NCBI GenBank assembly: GCA_029834535.1
Contig: JAQMWT010000010.1
Location: 62,001-126,000 of the forward strand
Source: Chrysophaeum taylorii
Taxonomy: Eukaryota; Sar; Pelagophyceae; Pelagomonadales; Pelagomonadaceae
Length of the DNA stretch: 64,000 nucleotides
Direction: 5' to 3'
Shown: one piece after another, positions 10,929-21,591 of the stretch
Layout of the letters: every line of letters begins with the position of its first letter
How positions within the stretch are numbered: position 1 is the stretch's first letter
Position numbers and translations under genes: made by a program
The notes under the pieces: model-generated
What the model was told of the DNA's origin: nothing
What the model saw: only the letters and a program-made list of their open reading frames with translations
Databases searched by the model: none

Positions 10929-12655
10929 ATGTTACCATGCTCTGGATTGTCAACACCTGCGTTTCTGTCACAGGCCACCAATGACTTGGGCTTAAACATC
11001 CACGTTAAGATTGCTGTTGAGTCCGACGAAACGCTCGTACGCATGCTGCGCAAACAATTTCCAAAGATTATTATCTTCGAATCTCTACTCTCCTTCCTCG
11101 ATCATCTCCAGTCTATAAAGGAGGATGAAAGACGGAATTTTAACTGTGATGTGATAGAAATCACTCCCCCTTGTACCAACCGAAGCCTTATCAAGAGCAC
11201 CAAAACATCCGACTTGGCCAGTTTACTCGATGACTCCCTCTTTGACAGTATGCTATCTGTCATCAAAGTATCAAGCCCTTAGTTCTACTTGCGGAGATGA
11301 CATCCCCTCACAAGTGCATTCACAGGGATCACATCTCCGTAGCTAACCTCATTCACGCCACACTGGACTACACTGTTGATGTATTCGGCCGCTTCCCTAC
11401 CTATCTGTGCGGCGATTATCAATCTCGGGAACGATGGATCTGCGTTGCTCGCATGTACACAGTGGACCCATGGACATCCTGTCCTGGCCGAACCAGCACC
11501 CGAAGCGCTTCTTGGACATAGCAGATGACGTTAACTCCGTGCCTAAAACCCTCTGGCTCTCCAAGGCACTGTCTCAAGGCTGGGTTCGCACTTACCCAGA
11601 TCCACCATTGGTTCACTCCCCCAAGACGTTTCCCTTGTACTCTCGTACTGGCTCCGTTCGGCTTAGCTTATATGAGCTCGAGACCCTCAACCTACTCTTC
11701 CTCAGGCTTCATTCACAGCAAGCTTTCGAACAACATACACATAAAACGCACTCGGAGTGTTCCTATCATCACATTGGCTTCAAGAGGTCTTCTAATCAAC
11801 CACTACCCGGGTCATCAAATCCTCTTCGCCTCAAGGCATTTATCACCCTATACAATTTGTTCGCCAGAATCTCGCCGAACAACCCTACACCTGTATCTTA
11901 CTATGTTACGATCTTCGAAACTAACCAGCCCGCTCCTAGGCTATTTATTACAACTTCCTCATCTACCTTCAACATCCACACTCTTACCGGTGGACACCAC
12001 TCTGATGGCACCTTACTAGTTGAGAACAATGCAAGCAAATACCAGGCTTCCATTGACGCTTATGGATCTACTTGCACCCTAACAGCCAGCGATAACCCCG
12101 CCGACAAGAAGCTCCATCTCGACTCGTTTCAGAGATACCTATGGCTAGTGCAAGCCTACCCCCTTGTCAACGCAGCCCACAACACTGTCCCTGCCATCCG
12201 CAACTTACTCCAACAGTGCTCTCTTGTTATACCTGACTGTCTCTCATACAACCAACCCTCCGACCAATTCACTTTCAAGGACAGATATTTTTCCTTGGAA
12301 GATTACCATCTTTCTCATAGCAGGTATATTGGCTACTTACGCGGCAGCGACCGCAAGCTCGGATCCAAAATTCACTCTATGTCGGCTCCATTGCCAACTA
12401 TCCGGGGATATGCCAGTATCATCTTGCTGGAGCCTCGCAACGGCAAACTCCGCTACCCCACGCGAGCCGAACTTATCAAAGCTAACAACACACTTGCTTC
12501 CAGACGTCCTTCTTACTTTCATTGAAGAAAGACTTATGCTGCGGCCTACTCAGCGATGCTCTACCTGCGGGCACTTATCACACTCTTTACACCCACCTCT
12601 GTCGCGTGGTCGCCGATATGAAGTCACTTATGTTGAACCCTTCCTTTCAACATGA
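10929..12655 (+). pseudogene. Copia element: C5 cytosine methyltransferase-like region
   Basis: Motifs of DNA (cytosine-5) methyltransferases occur in family order. Motif I-like L-P-C-S-G-L-S-T-P-A is at 10929; A-V-E-S-D-E-T-L-V-R-M-L-R-K-Q-F-P at about 11010 matches the acidic strand and helix that hold S-adenosylmethionine. The catalytic Pro-Pro-Cys of motif IV is at 11166-11174, Q-S-R-E-R-W of motif VIII is at 11420-11437, and K-L-R-Y-P-T-R-A-E-L of motif X is at about 12445-12475. The roughly 1 kb between motifs VIII and X would be the target-recognition part. Retrotransposon-borne methyltransferases have been reported in some algae; here the region sits between protease and integrase. 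It is part of a broken element. Confidence 0.7.
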
Positions 12656-12959
12656 CAGTGCTACCTTGAAGAAGACTTACGTATCTACCTTCCTCACCGG
12701 TGAACTGCTTCGTTCCAGTCACAGCTCAGACACTATCTTTCAGGCGACTGCATTCATGAGTCATATCTCCAACTGCAGCTGGACCGAAATGTCGTTAAAC
12801 TACCGTTCCTAGGGAACAACCCCTGAAGAAGCCCTTGCTATAACTCCCACTGCTGATGATGCTGACACTAACGATGATCCTGATGCCCCATCATTAGACG
12901 CATCCACAGAGCTAAAATTCAATGTCCGTCGGCAGAAAGACATCCCGGTCAAAGCAATC

Positions 12960-14880
12960 CCTCGCAAATCACTCGCCCATGGCACAGTCGAATACCAAAA
13001 TGCCAAAGAACGCGCCAACCGCTTCCACAATGTACATCACTGTCCTGATAACGTTGCCGCCAAAGCCCCAGACGTTCTTGCTCGCCCTGGCTTCTCAGCA
13101 TCCGATCCCCACAGGGATATGTGCATAGACTGCATTTGCCACGACAAACGTCACCGCCACGCCCATACCAACGACACCAAGCCCAACTTTGAACAGACCC
13201 ACCGACCTGGTGAAGTCTGGGCCTGCGATGGTGGCTACGTAACCATACCATCTGAAAGGGGCGGCTTCTCCCATATTATCGTTTTCAAAGAACTACTATC
13301 CAAGTTCCTACTCGCCTACTTCACTCGCACCGCTAACGCCACCGAATTTACTCAAGCATTAGACTATCTGCATAACTTTTGCAAAACGCAACTCAATGTG
13401 CACCTACGCACAGTATACTCCGATGCGTTCCGGCCGTACTTCAGCCAGCACATCACCACTCCTTACAGGGTCGAACACGGCATCAACCTTGTTGCTTTCC
13501 CACCTTACCTTCATCCATCATTTTAACCACGAGGTCGAACAGAGCATAGGCTTTATCGCCTCCGCCTCATCTACTTGCCTCCGTAACCTTCTCAATGCCC
13601 ATTACCGTGGCGCCAAGATCGTGGAACCTGCCATCCACTTCCCGTGGGCTGTGATCCACACCATCCAATTATACAACCTCTTGCCAAATGCCTCACTCGA
13701 ACGCATTCACCACGCCATCATCAGCCCTCAACAGTTTCTTCACAATCAGCTAGCAACACCTCAACATGATCTCATCAAGATCTTTGGCAGCGAGTGTTTC
13801 CTCCTTCTTGTGCCTCGTGAACATCACAAGTATGAGCCCTCTCGGCGCCGCTATCTCTACCTGTGCTGCGCCAACTCCCAAAACCCACTTGTCTCTCCTC
13901 GTGTCGACCATCAAGCTGATGTTGTCCTTAATCCTGAAAATGGCCAGCTTCGCATCACCTCTAAACTGACCTTCACCTACATGATCCGCCGCTCCACCTT
14001 GGATCCTGAACATGCGCCACTACCTGATGCTCCGACAATATCCTTCGACATTAGCCCTCATCGCGATGAAGACCCCGATGATGCGTTGCAAAGGGGGATT
14101 CATCCTGAGAGGGGGCACACGCCCGCTCCTGCCCCGTCGCCAACTCCGCATCCTTCTCCTAAGCCTACATCCGCAGCCTCACCACCTGCTGACGACACTA
14201 CTTCTCGTGACGACAATACCATTTCGCCACCGCCAATTCGCCCTTCTTACAAGGACTTGTTATCTCAAGACCACCTTCAACTTGTCCCGGGGACTAAGCG
14301 CCCCAACCAGCGTAAAGCCTCCTCCATGACCTCTGTCAATGCTCGGCTCCAAGCTTCTACGGTTGGTTCCTATAAAGCCGCTGGCGGCAAACTCGCTGAC
14401 TTCCGCTGGGACCTTCAACATCGCTTTCTCGATTTCAAATCACCCACCCTCTCCTCCCTCAACACCTCTGGTGGCATCCACTGGACGGCTCTCGGCCCAG
14501 AGGGGGAACAGGCTCTGCAGGTCAAAAACTTCCTTCCATTGCGTACCGATCTTCTATCTCGCTACCCCTTACTCGATGGTGCTTTCTCGCAAACCAAATG
14601 CGCATCCAGCATCCCAGTAGCTACACACCTCCTCACCGATGCCACTCCTAGTGGCCACCTCCCGCCTTCACTTGTCGCTATGTTCATGGAACATGCTTCA
14701 GCGTTTGGTGTCTCCCCATTGCAATACACTTACTGTTACTTGGCACCCACCAGTCTCATCGATCACTCGCCATCTGAGTTTGGCGCTGCGCCGAATTGTC
14801 TGACCTGGAGGAATGCCTCCTATGCACTGCCGAGTACATCACCCAGGTACTTCAGGAGGAACCCCTCCTGGTTGTTGCCT
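12960..14880 (+). pseudogene. Copia element: integrase region
   Basis: His/Cys-rich zinc-binding-like block at about 13120-13170 (C-I-D-C-I-C-H), then the catalytic core with W-A-C-D-G-G-Y at about 13220 and V-Y-S-D-A-F at about 13418. A long C-terminal stretch follows, with proline/serine-rich sequence at 14030-14300 and a conserved D-F-R-W-D-L-Q-H block at about 14400 that recurs in the second fragment at 40060-41296. Confidence 0.75.
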
Positions 14881-15019
14881 TGACCTTGGAACCTGACCAC
14901 TCTAACCCTTCCACTTGTGCCACTCACGCATATCCTGAAGTCCTCTACACTGCTTCGACCGAATCGTCATTAAACTATGGCTCTCCAGCCACTATAGGTT
15001 AGAACGAATACAAAGTCCA

Positions 15020-16807
15020 AGAGGCCGACATATCCATCGACGAGTACAAGCTCAAGTGTCTTCAAGGCCTTTACCCTGAAGACAGACAAGCCTATGTCAA
15101 GGCCATCGCAAAGGAACTACATGATATAGTGCGCTTCGGCTGCTTTAAGCTATCTCTACCTGATGCCTCTACTCGTCCAATTGACAGCCGGCTCGTCCTC
15201 AAGATCAAGACGAACGCGTCTGGCGATTACATCAAGCACAAGGCCAGATTAGTCTTGCGTGGATTTCTAGCCTCACTTGGCGCTGATTTCTTTGGGACGT
15301 TCAGCCCTTGGCAACTATGACCGCCATACGTATCATCTTAGCAATTCCGGCGTACAAAAGACTACCGGTCTACCATAGTGACGTGCCCAACGCGTTCGTC
15401 CAGTCCGACATCGATGCACACGTCTACGTCCAACTCCCGGATGGCATCAAACTACTTGATCCTCACGACGATAAATACCGTGGCCGCCGCTTACCCAAGT
15501 TGCTGAAATCCCTTTATGGCCTGAGACAATCTCCCTCTCTCTGGAACAAAGAGATCGACGGCTTCTTTCGGAGTCTTGGATACAAGCGACTCCATGCGGA
15601 TACGTGCTCATATGTGCGCACATCCCACACTCGCTTTGTCATTTGCAGTTTATCAGTGGACGACATTGTTATAGTGTCAAATGATGACACTCTCCGCACA
15701 GAGTTACAAGAAGCGTTACACGAGCGCTTCTCTGTGGAACAATTCGAGCCAGTCCATACTCTTTTGGGAATGCGTGTCTGCCGAACGTCGGATGGATCCA
15801 TATCGTTAGATGTCGAAGCCAAACTAGAAGCATTATTTACCGACCATCCCACACTAAAAAACCTCACCCCACTACGGTATCCTATGTCATCCACTTTTAC
15901 TTATAAAGAAGGCTCCCCTTCTACCGATGTGGAAATTTATATCCACGATCACTTCGGTACTCTACGTGGTAAATTGGTCTTCACGCAAGTTGCTTGTCGC
16001 CCCGATTTCTCCCAAGCTCTAGGACGCTGTTCCCGAGGTATGCACTCTCCCACCTATGTGCATGTCCAAATGCTCTGTCACCTCCTAAGGTACCTCAGCA
16101 AACCTGCCAATCGAGCTCCTCGTCTCTGGTTTCACCCTAAAGGGAATGCTATCGAAAACCATCTACGCGCTATTTCGTCTAATAGAGTTGACCTGTCAAC
16201 AATAATCGACTACCGGGACAAAGACATCGCTGCTGGCAAGTTCGACCCTCTAGTTGCTATGGTGGATGCCGACAACTCTCCTTCACTGGAACAGGAAGTT
16301 TTCTACCTGTTCAACTGCTTCATCGCCTGGAAAAGCAAACTACAACCCATAGTTTCGTGTTCTACCCACGAAGCTGAGCTTATCGCTCTCAGCATCTGCG
16401 CTCACGAGGCAGTCTGGCTCCGTAAGTTACTTCTTGGGCTCTCGTTTGTTGTTAATCCGACATTCTATATGAATACGCAAACTGACCCTCCTTCCGATTT
16501 TGACGCTGACGACAATCCTATTGCCGAGGATATGCGCTTCATCAGAAGCCTACCTCTTTTGTCTGATAATGCTGCAGCTGTGCACACGTCCAACAACCCA
16601 GACGGTTCTTCTTGTAGCAAAGCCCTTTCCACTCGATGGTTCAAAATTCGAGAATATGTCGCACTACAGCAAATTCGTGTTCACCATGTCCCTGGCAAGT
16701 TAAACGTAGCTGATGGCCTCACAAAGCCTCTTGCAGCCGACTTTACCACATTCCGTTCTTTTCTAGATATGCACCATGCTACTGACTCAGACCAAGAAGA
16801 TACCTAA
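15020..16807 (+). pseudogene. Copia element: reverse transcriptase and RNase H
   Basis: Typical Copia RT blocks: K-A-R-L-V-L-R-G-F at about 15240, D-V-P-N-A-F-V-Q-S at about 15381, L-Y-G-L-R-Q-S-P-S-L-W at about 15514, and the V-D-D catalytic box at about 15658. RNase H follows with S-C-S-T-H-E-A-E-L at about 16358, S-D-N-A-A-A-V-H at about 16562 and the closing V-A-D-G-L-T-K-P-L at about 16707. Confidence 0.9.
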
Positions 16808-16839
16808 TCTCTAGCCCAGACCGCAATGTCATTAAACTA

Positions 16840-18859
16840 GCCCTCATCTTTTGCCACTATTTTTTTTTGTGTACGTCGTCGCCAATGCATCACTGGCAGC
16901 AACCACCCACGTGGAGTCACGCCCGCCCGACGCGAGTTACCTCGCACACTTACGCCCGCTGAGTCGTCTACCAACACTCCTCCGAACCGTAGGAAACCAA
17001 ATCGCGACGACATTACTCGTCTGCTCTCATCCTCTGCTGCTGCGATCCGGCCTGGCTCCAACCCCTTAGCCACTTTTGCCGATGCTGTCGTTTTAAATGT
17101 TTCTCAGCAGGAACATGGATCATCTATCACGTCAGACCAAAAAAATTCGAAACCCCTTTCACCTGTCTCTTATCGTCCTTTCTACATACAGACCCACTCA
17201 AGGCACTTGATTCCATCTACGCATCTCGCGATCACTTGGACTACCAGATCTTCATGGAACTGTCGAACTTCTGCTCAGTCAGAAAACCAGTCGTCTTCCC
17301 TCTGCCTTCTGCACCTTCAATGTACGCTACACTCTGCTATTGAGGTCTCAAGAAGGAGACCCAACAGTCTTCATTTCACTGCCTTTAATGCTTCGACAAC
17401 GACGGCAAACCGCTCCTAATCTGTGTCTCCTATTATAAAAGGAAGATAGACGAGTTCCCTGCTGCTGTCTTAGAACATCTCGCCAGCGAATCACATATTC
17501 GCAATGCCTTCATACCTGTCTCTATTCCAACTATGGGTATGTGTTGTGCGTGTAGAAACTCTGACCACATTGCCCTCTCGTTTCTTTTCCTCGCGTGGAA
17601 CGCACGTATAATTGTTTTTCCTTGTGAGTCATCACCCGCTGGTCACCTCCGTGCCACCATCCTCCGTGTTTTCTTTCTCCCATTGGATCTGCAAGCACTG
17701 CTCCAAGAACTAATCAAGGAACACGCACTACCCGCTGATATTATTATTACTTCCCCAGTCATAACAGATTCATAAATTGCGGTGGCTTACCCCTTCAACC
17801 CCGTTTATTTCTCGGCTTCATCTGGAACACCTGTCGCTTATTGTGACAATTTTTCGCACACATGCAAAGAAACAGTCGATGATTAAGGCAAGTGTTTATC
17901 AGCCTTTGGTTCACGCTCTCTGCCGCTCTCTCGTACATCACATTACTCAGTACAACACACCGGCATATGATGAACGACCACCATCTATCTTTGACGAAGT
18001 ATCTTCACCGACTACCTTTTGCGACACCGATCGCAAAGATTTTGCTAAGCTCTTATCATCACGCTACCCCGACCTCTATAACGAATCTACCCCTGCGACG
18101 GAAAAGTCAGTAAACTACCCGCCAGTGGCACCTACTGCCCCGGCACCAACACAACCTAGCACTACTACCTCTCTAGATCTTGCGGCATTATCCTCTCAGG
18201 TGACTCAACTTACCCAGCGGGTAGCAATTCTCCAAACTTCATATGGACAAATGGACCAACGTCTCCACGCCTTAACTACTGAAAATGCTGCCTTACGGTC
18301 TGATTTAACTACTGCTGTCACAGACCTCCGTGACATGGAAAATCGGCTATTCCCAGCCACTACTAATACCAACGTTCTGCTGGTAACCCTATACAAGGTG
18401 TGTGAGTTACTCAACAGACTCACTCTTGCCTTGAATGACCAACACGACTTAGTGTTTGGCTTGCCTGATGATACTCTCCTTCAACTCCGAAACGAGTTAA
18501 TCCGCACGACACATCATCCTGCCTTACAACAAACTGAGTCCCTCCAAGATCCTTTCACCATCCCACAGTTTCTCGAGAATAACCTCGATGAATTGCAATT
18601 GAGCAGCCTTATCCCTCAAATCTTGCATCGCCTGCTCGCTCATAACCACAGGATCATACCTCAACACTGGTCTGCAAAGAGTATTAATCATCCTTCTGAA
18701 CCTGAAAATGATGACGTTCCTGCCATATGTGAAGTCCAAGAGGACGAAGCAATTTCTTCACCGTTATCGTTGACATCTGCCGCATCACGTTCACTTCCCT
18801 CTTTTAAAGTTTCCCTTGCCAAAAGCATTCAGAGTGTTATCCCCAAGTCCAAGCACTAA
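16840..18859 (+). pseudogene. Copia element: extra region between RNase H and 3' LTR
   Basis: About 2 kb of former coding DNA, longer than most Copia elements carry here. The best-preserved part (17777-18859) has a coiled coil around 18175-18340 (L-x-x-L-x-x-Q-V heptads, then L-x-x-x-x-N-A-A-L). No envelope signature, signal peptide or membrane segment is evident. A copy of the boundary motif lies at 18097. It could be a second structural protein. Confidence 0.5.
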
Positions 18860-18994
18860 CATCTGTTTGCTGATGAACCTGTTGTGCCACTTTATGTGAC
18901 CTCTGAAGTGCACTTCTTGTTTATCCTGATCTCGTCCTCCATCACATTTCTCTAGAGATGTCATTTTCCTCAACCACAAGACATCTCGAGGGGG

Positions 18995-19316
18995 TGCAGA
19001 GAAATCTGCTAACTCCTCCCCTTATTCCGTCCGTTGAAAACGCGATCTCTCTTGCTTACCCATCTCCTTCAATTCTACACAAGTCAAATAGTCCTCTGAT
19101 CTGTGCTCACGCTCATATCATCATATGGTCTAGCGCGTCCCGCAGGTACGTAGTACTTACATGTTACCCTGATGTGTTGCTATGTATCGTCGGTCGTGTG
19201 AAGAGGCTAGGGGGACCACTGCCTGGGTTCCCTGAAACCTACCAGATTGCCAGACTCACGCGGTGAGACGGGATGGTCTCTCAGTGCTCTAACACTGTAT
19301 AGCGGAATACTCTGCA
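18995..19316 (+). repeat. 3' LTR of the Copia element
   Basis: Pairs with 6850-7165. A purine run (GAGGGGG) just left at 18988-18994 is the likely polypurine tract. It is followed by target duplication ATCTC at 19317-19321. Confidence 0.92.
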
Positions 19317-19438
19317 ATCTCGATACAAAATCTATAACGACGACGACGGCAAGAGAATCACGGGCGGTTGGATTACACCCCTACGCCTCATGCCCCGGGC
19401 CGGCCTATAGCTAGTTATTATAGTTCGTTACAAGAGAA

Positions 19439-21175
19439 TCACGTTTTTGCCGCGACCACGAGCTCGACCTCGGAGCCCTCGTAGGCTCGTGGTTGGGTTG
19501 GGCGAGGCTCGTGGTCCTCGCGCACGTGTTGATCGCCGCCGAGGGGCGAGCCTTTCGGGACGAAGACGGGAATCAAGAGGACCGGGGAAAGGTAGCAGAG
19601 CGTACGGACGAAGACAAAATGCGGGAGATACCTAAAGTCCGGCTGGTCGACGCCTCCAAACAAGTGGAGAAGCACGACGCCATTGTAAAGGCCGACGACG
19701 GCGCCAAAGTTGGACAAGCCCATCAACAAGGCGAAGAGCGTCGCTTCAACATTTGGGGGGCAGAGTCTGGCGGCCATGACGAATATGGGCATGACGTGAA
19801 GTTTCTGGATGATTGGCTGGACGACCTCGACCCCGAACAAAAAGAGGTAATCGGGGACGCCCAAGGAGAGATTGATGCGCGAGACCCACACGACGTCGAG
19901 GAGGTTAGCCCCAAAGTAGGCGAGTTGGGAAACGAAAAAGACGGTTCGATAGGTCCACTCGGAGAAGAACGAGTTGTAGAGCACGACTCCGACCAAGCCA
20001 AACAACGCCGAACAGGCCTTCATGATCGAGTAGTAGTGAGGAGAGATGCAGGGATAGTTCCTGTCGCGCGCCCATCCACACGAATCGTCGTCCTCGTCGC
20101 ACGCGCGAGCGCAGTTGCCGCGACTTTGGCCGTCGTCGTGCGACCAATCGAAGACGACCGACGTCGACGGCTGGAGGGCTCCGGCGATGAAGATGTAGAT
20201 AGCCCCACCAGCGAGATCCTTGGAGACGCGCCCCAAGAGAAAATAGAGGCAAGTGGCGAGGACGACGCCGAGCGCGATCGTGGTCGTTCCTTCGATCGCG
20301 AGTTCTCGAGGCCCGGAGTAAAACGCTTGGAGAGACCCCATCACCACGGACGTGCCGCAGGTAAGGACCGCGGCACCAAAGACGGCCCTCTTGGTGGGTT
20401 TGTCGTCTGGTTCCGCGGTGGCTTCGAAGATGATCGCATCCAACTGTTCTTCTTCCGTGCGCAGGGGGTTCTGGACTACGACGCGTTCGTAAGCCGGTTT
20501 GGTGTTTTCGCCGAGCCAACCGAACGAGGCGGGGACTAGAGCCGCCAAGGACGTCAACGAAAAGAGACCAAAGACGTTTCGGGGTCCGACTTTCTCGAGG
20601 AGCCACCCCACACAAAAATAGGCAAGGAAAGAGCACGAGTACAGCGACCCCCAGCACAACGACTGGACGTCGGCGGCCAACGCGGGATGCGATTTCGCCT
20701 TCTCCGCCGTCGTCGCGTCCACCATCACGTCCGGCGAGGCGATGGAAAAGTTCGACAACACCAAAAGCAGCGCACCGCTCGCTTCTCGCGGTGGAAGGAC
20801 CCATAGACCCAGCGCGCTCGCGATTCCGCAAACGCCCGCCAGACCCATGTAGGGCGACCGCCGCATACCACGGATCGGGAACGTGTCGGACACCATGCCG
20901 TAGATAGCCTTTATTTGCCACGGGATATTCGTGAACCCGTCGATTTGCGTGTACCGCGCGGCGCTGCTTCCCACGACATCCAAGAAGTAATACCGTTGGG
21001 CACCGAAAAGTAGCGCCTCGCCGACTCCTTGGTTCACGCCGTATACCAGGCTCAACGCTCCGCAGTACCTCAACCCGAACGTATCCTGCAATCGCCGCAA
21101 GTACGCGATCAACCCGCGCTTCGTCGACGGGGACGACGACGGCGCCGCTTCCTCCACCATCTCCGCCTCTATCAT
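19439..21175 (-). CDS. folate/biopterin transporter family (FBT/BT1) membrane protein
   Basis: A 578-residue integral membrane protein of the FBT family (BT1 type, major facilitator fold), which moves folates, biopterin or related compounds; the substrate cannot be read from sequence. Family hallmarks are G-V-N-Q-G-V-G in the first helix, Y-F-L-D-V-V-G, P-W-Q-I-K-A-I-Y-G-M-V-S-D-T-F-P-I after helix 2 and R-R-S-P-Y-M. About 12 hydrophobic segments are visible, and a hydrophilic loop with D-E-D-D-D-S and several Cys lies near the middle. The N-terminus is acidic and Ser-rich. The start is ATG at 21173-21175, with no upstream in-frame ATG before the non-coding DNA. FBT carriers are known from plants, algae, cyanobacteria and kinetoplastids. 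The 3' end lies only about 120 bp from the Copia element. Confidence 0.88.
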   Translation of the reverse strand: MIEAEMVEEAAPSSSPSTKRGLIAYLRRLQDTFGLRYCGALSLVYGVNQGVGEALLFGAQRYYFLDVVGSSAARYTQIDGFTNIPWQIKAIYGMVSDTFPIRGMRRSPYMGLAGVCGIASALGLWVLPPREASGALLLVLSNFSIASPDVMVDATTAEKAKSHPALAADVQSLCWGSLYSCSFLAYFCVGWLLEKVGPRNVFGLFSLTSLAALVPASFGWLGENTKPAYERVVVQNPLRTEEEQLDAIIFEATAEPDDKPTKRAVFGAAVLTCGTSVVMGSLQAFYSGPRELAIEGTTTIALGVVLATCLYFLLGRVSKDLAGGAIYIFIAGALQPSTSVVFDWSHDDGQSRGNCARACDEDDDSCGWARDRNYPCISPHYYSIMKACSALFGLVGVVLYNSFFSEWTYRTVFFVSQLAYFGANLLDVVWVSRINLSLGVPDYLFLFGVEVVQPIIQKLHVMPIFVMAARLCPPNVEATLFALLMGLSNFGAVVGLYNGVVLLHLFGGVDQPDFRYLPHFVFVRTLCYLSPVLLIPVFVPKGSPLGGDQHVREDHEPRPTQPRAYEGSEVELVVAAKT

Positions 21176-21591
21176 CTTTTCTAGGGTTTAGGGAATTGTG
21201 TTTTTTAAAGAGGGTTATTAAGGAGAAAAACAAACTCAAGGGGTTTAAGACTAAACTCAAAGCTTAAAGGCGGAGTGGGCAGCTTAGAGTGGTCAATAGG
21301 GTAGGACAATAATGACCAACATCGTAATTAAATAATGGACAACGAGCGCTCGCTCGCTCATCACGCGCCTCAGCATAATATCGCGCGCCAGCCAGCCAGC
21401 CAGCCCGAGGTAGAAAAAAAAAGGGCTCCTCCGTCAGCAGCTCAGATCCCTATCTCGCATGTGTGAAGCTGATTAGATGTATCGTTTGCGGCAGCTCGCC
21501 CATCATCTCGGAGGTCCATATCCCCATCAGGCTACTAAAATAAAACCCCTAAAGAGTCGACGAGGATCGGCGGCCAAAAAAATACGAATTG
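21176..21591. other. intergenic region upstream of the FBT gene
   Basis: Holds short simple repeats: CGCTCGCTCGCTC at about 21345 and GCCAGCCAGCCAGCC at about 21390, plus an A9 run. It separates two genes on the same strand and must contain the FBT promoter and the 3' end of the kinase gene; no specific site is recognised. Confidence 0.5.

Larger units (their letters stand above)
9401..18117 (+). repeat. boundary motif GACCGAAATGTCGTTAAACTA, five copies in the Copia element
   Basis: Near-identical 21-bp words lie at 9401, 12782, 14957, 16817 and 18097. In most cases they read as (T/A)-E-x-S-(L/V)-N-Y. They mark the end of gag, the gap between the methyltransferase-like region and integrase, the gap between integrase and RT, the end of RNase H, and a point inside the post-pol region. 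The peptide resembles aspartic-protease cleavage sites of retroelements, which would explain both its position and its conservation. Confidence 0.6.
6850..19316 (+). mobile_element. Copia-type LTR retrotransposon with methyltransferase-like region
   Basis: A complete-length but broken element bounded by LTRs of 316 and 322 bp that start TGCAGAG and end CTCTGCA. It is flanked by a 5-bp target duplication ATCTC (6845-6849 and 19317-19321). Part order is gag-like, protease-like, C5 methyltransferase-like, integrase, reverse transcriptase, RNase H, which is Copia order (integrase before RT) with one extra domain, plus an extra coiled-coil region before the 3' LTR. By eye the LTRs are about 94% identical, so the insertion is not recent. 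A SINE-like element is nested inside it. The coding frame is broken in several to about a dozen places. Base composition is clearly lower in GC than the neighbouring host genes. The right end sits about 120 bp past the stop codon of the FBT carrier gene. Confidence 0.9.

Noticed and set aside
16840-18859. envelope gene of the Copia element
   Set aside because: No signal peptide, membrane anchor or fusion-like segment is visible; only a coiled coil.
19905-21260. 451-codon minus-strand frame overlapping the FBT gene
   Set aside because: Arg-rich, no domains; a frame-shifted shadow of the FBT carrier, whose own frame has clear membrane helices and family motifs.
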